From Phycisphaeraceae bacterium (GTDB lineage Bacteria; Planctomycetota; Phycisphaerae; Phycisphaerales; UBA1924): 64,000 nt of DNA. The stretch is taken from assembly GCA_019636555.1 (NCBI GenBank), contig JAHBXH010000001.1:2266928-2330927 (forward strand). The letters are read 5' to 3'. Below, one piece after another: positions 63,305-64,000 of this stretch (positions are counted from its first letter, which is position 1; each line of letters opens with the position of its first letter). Both the position numbers and the translations under genes were made by a program. The notes under the pieces are model-generated. The model had not been told where the DNA came from and searched no databases. It worked only from the letters and a program-made list of their open reading frames with translations.

Positions 63305-64000
63305 ATGCCTTCAGTCAGGCGAATTGCGAGTCGGGCGGGGGTTTCGGTGGCGACGGTTTCACGCGCCCTGAACAACCATCCGAACGTCGATCCGAACACG
63401 CGTCGGAAGGTGATCGAGGCGGCGGAGAGCGTCGGCTATCCGAAGGTTTTCTCGGCGCGTGCGATTCAGACGAACGTGATCGCCCTGGCGTACACGGGTG
63501 AGCTGGTGCGGGCGGATTACGGCGGATTCGATGCCGCGATGCAGGCGGGGATTCTGCGGGGGCTGAACGAGCACCGGTTTGATCTGCGGATGGTGGCGCT
63601 GCAGCGCGACGCGGTTCCGGGCGAGGGGTACGCGCGGGTGCTCGAAAAGAAGACGATCGGCGGCACGATCCTGCGGGTTTTCGAGGATTCGAGATTGATC
63701 GCGGCGGAGATCGCGGAATCGGGGATTCCGTCGGTGGTGATTGCGGACAGATTCCCGGATCATGCGAATGTGAACTTTGTGTGCTGCGAATCGCGTGCGG
63801 ATTCGCGCCGCGCGATCCAGCATCTTGTCGATCTCGGGCACAGGCGGATCGCGCTCGGTGTTCACAGCGTGCGCGACACGGACCACGTGGATCGGCGCAA
63901 CGGGTATGAGGATGCGCTCAGGGACAACGGCATCGCGCTCGACCCGGCGCTCGAGAATGAGATCGTCGCGAGCACGGAGGGCGGCGCGGGGCTGATCACG
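63305..64000 (+). CDS. LacI family transcriptional regulator, cut by right edge
   Basis: The first 232 codons of a LacI/GalR-type repressor. N-terminal HTH: VRRIASRAGVSVATVSRALN, then NHPNVDPNTRRKVIEAAESV and GYPKVF hinge helix. The periplasmic-binding-like core follows: VIALAYTGELVRADYGGFDA, AMQAGILRGLNEHRFDLRMV, TIGGTILRVFEDSRLIAAEI, VVIADRFPDHANVNFVCCES and RRAIQHLVDLGHRRIALGVH. The ligand is probably a sugar or nucleoside but cannot be named. ATG 63305 follows GGGAGGATTC. The two palindromes upstream suggest autoregulation. Confidence 0.92.
   Translation, partial: MPSVRRIASRAGVSVATVSRALNNHPNVDPNTRRKVIEAAESVGYPKVFSARAIQTNVIALAYTGELVRADYGGFDAAMQAGILRGLNEHRFDLRMVALQRDAVPGEGYARVLEKKTIGGTILRVFEDSRLIAAEIAESGIPSVVIADRFPDHANVNFVCCESRADSRRAIQHLVDLGHRRIALGVHSVRDTDHVDRRNGYEDALRDNGIALDPALENEIVASTEGGAGLIT

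Overview
The window is a GC-rich bacterial chromosome segment with no phage, plasmid or CRISPR block. It most likely comes from a planctomycete, probably class Phycisphaerae; this is an inference. The basis is four exported proteins that end in the same dockerin-like calcium-loop tail (DDADFxxFxxAYNxLxCP type), a PEP-CTERM-like exported protein, two groEL copies, Kdo and lipoprotein genes that imply an outer membrane, and several families I associate with planctomycetes. Most genes are housekeeping; the unusual material lies in small repeats, regulatory sites and a few odd proteins.

Layout. 1-2.8 kb: a decayed ECF sigma factor remnant, a MmgE/PrpD protein and a DUF3052 protein. 2.8-5.7 kb: methyltransferase, glycosyltransferase and a sirtuin. 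5.7-10.4 kb: a large dockerin-tailed secreted protein, an acyl-CoA ligase and a SPOR lipoprotein. 10.4-19.5 kb: a long minus-strand protein-folding block (groEL2, a small ORF, DedA, HIT, groES, four-helix-bundle gene, groEL1, a membrane protein, dnaJ, grpE, FmdB-like, acpS). 19.7-26.5 kb: ElyC-like protein, a lone nuoA, an EAL-CBS-GGDEF protein, DUF2752, and a tight four-gene cluster of two lipoproteins, a glycosyltransferase-like protein and a low-molecular-weight tyrosine phosphatase. 26.5-31.2 kb: sucA-sucB plus a small membrane protein. 31.3-35.4 kb: the phosphate transporter pstSCAB. 35.5-41.6 kb: HEAT-repeat protein, HTH-receiver regulator, a planctomycete-type hypothetical and an M42 peptidase.

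41.8-50.5 kb: YgfZ-like protein, an exported repeat protein with dockerin tail, ribD, an RNase HII-like protein, tRNA-Leu(CAG), a PEP-CTERM-like protein, gcvT, panC and a PilZ-like protein. Four copies of one GC-rich palindromic repeat lie here, one of them inside the RNase HII-like coding sequence. 50.6-59.2 kb: a hypothetical, pyrG with an N-terminal extension, kdsB, a TPR protein, def-fmt, an HEIGHH protein, a dockerin-tailed protein and tRNA-Arg(CCT). 59.2-64 kb: a GNAT acetyltransferase, a DNA-binding-like gene and its truncated duplicate on either side of a less GC-rich dockerin-tailed gene, and a LacI-type regulator cut by the right edge with a well-formed promoter and two palindromes.

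Most informative second looks: (1) heptamer arrays in inverted orientation around a four-helix-bundle gene inserted between groES and groEL; (2) the in-frame palindromic repeat in the RNase HII-like gene; (3) the duplicated MSPPIKAL genes with near-identical, apparently leaderless promoters around a dockerin gene; (4) the shared C-terminal tail of the exported proteins; (5) the LacI promoter and operator layout. I did not find a convincing new defence or mobile system.
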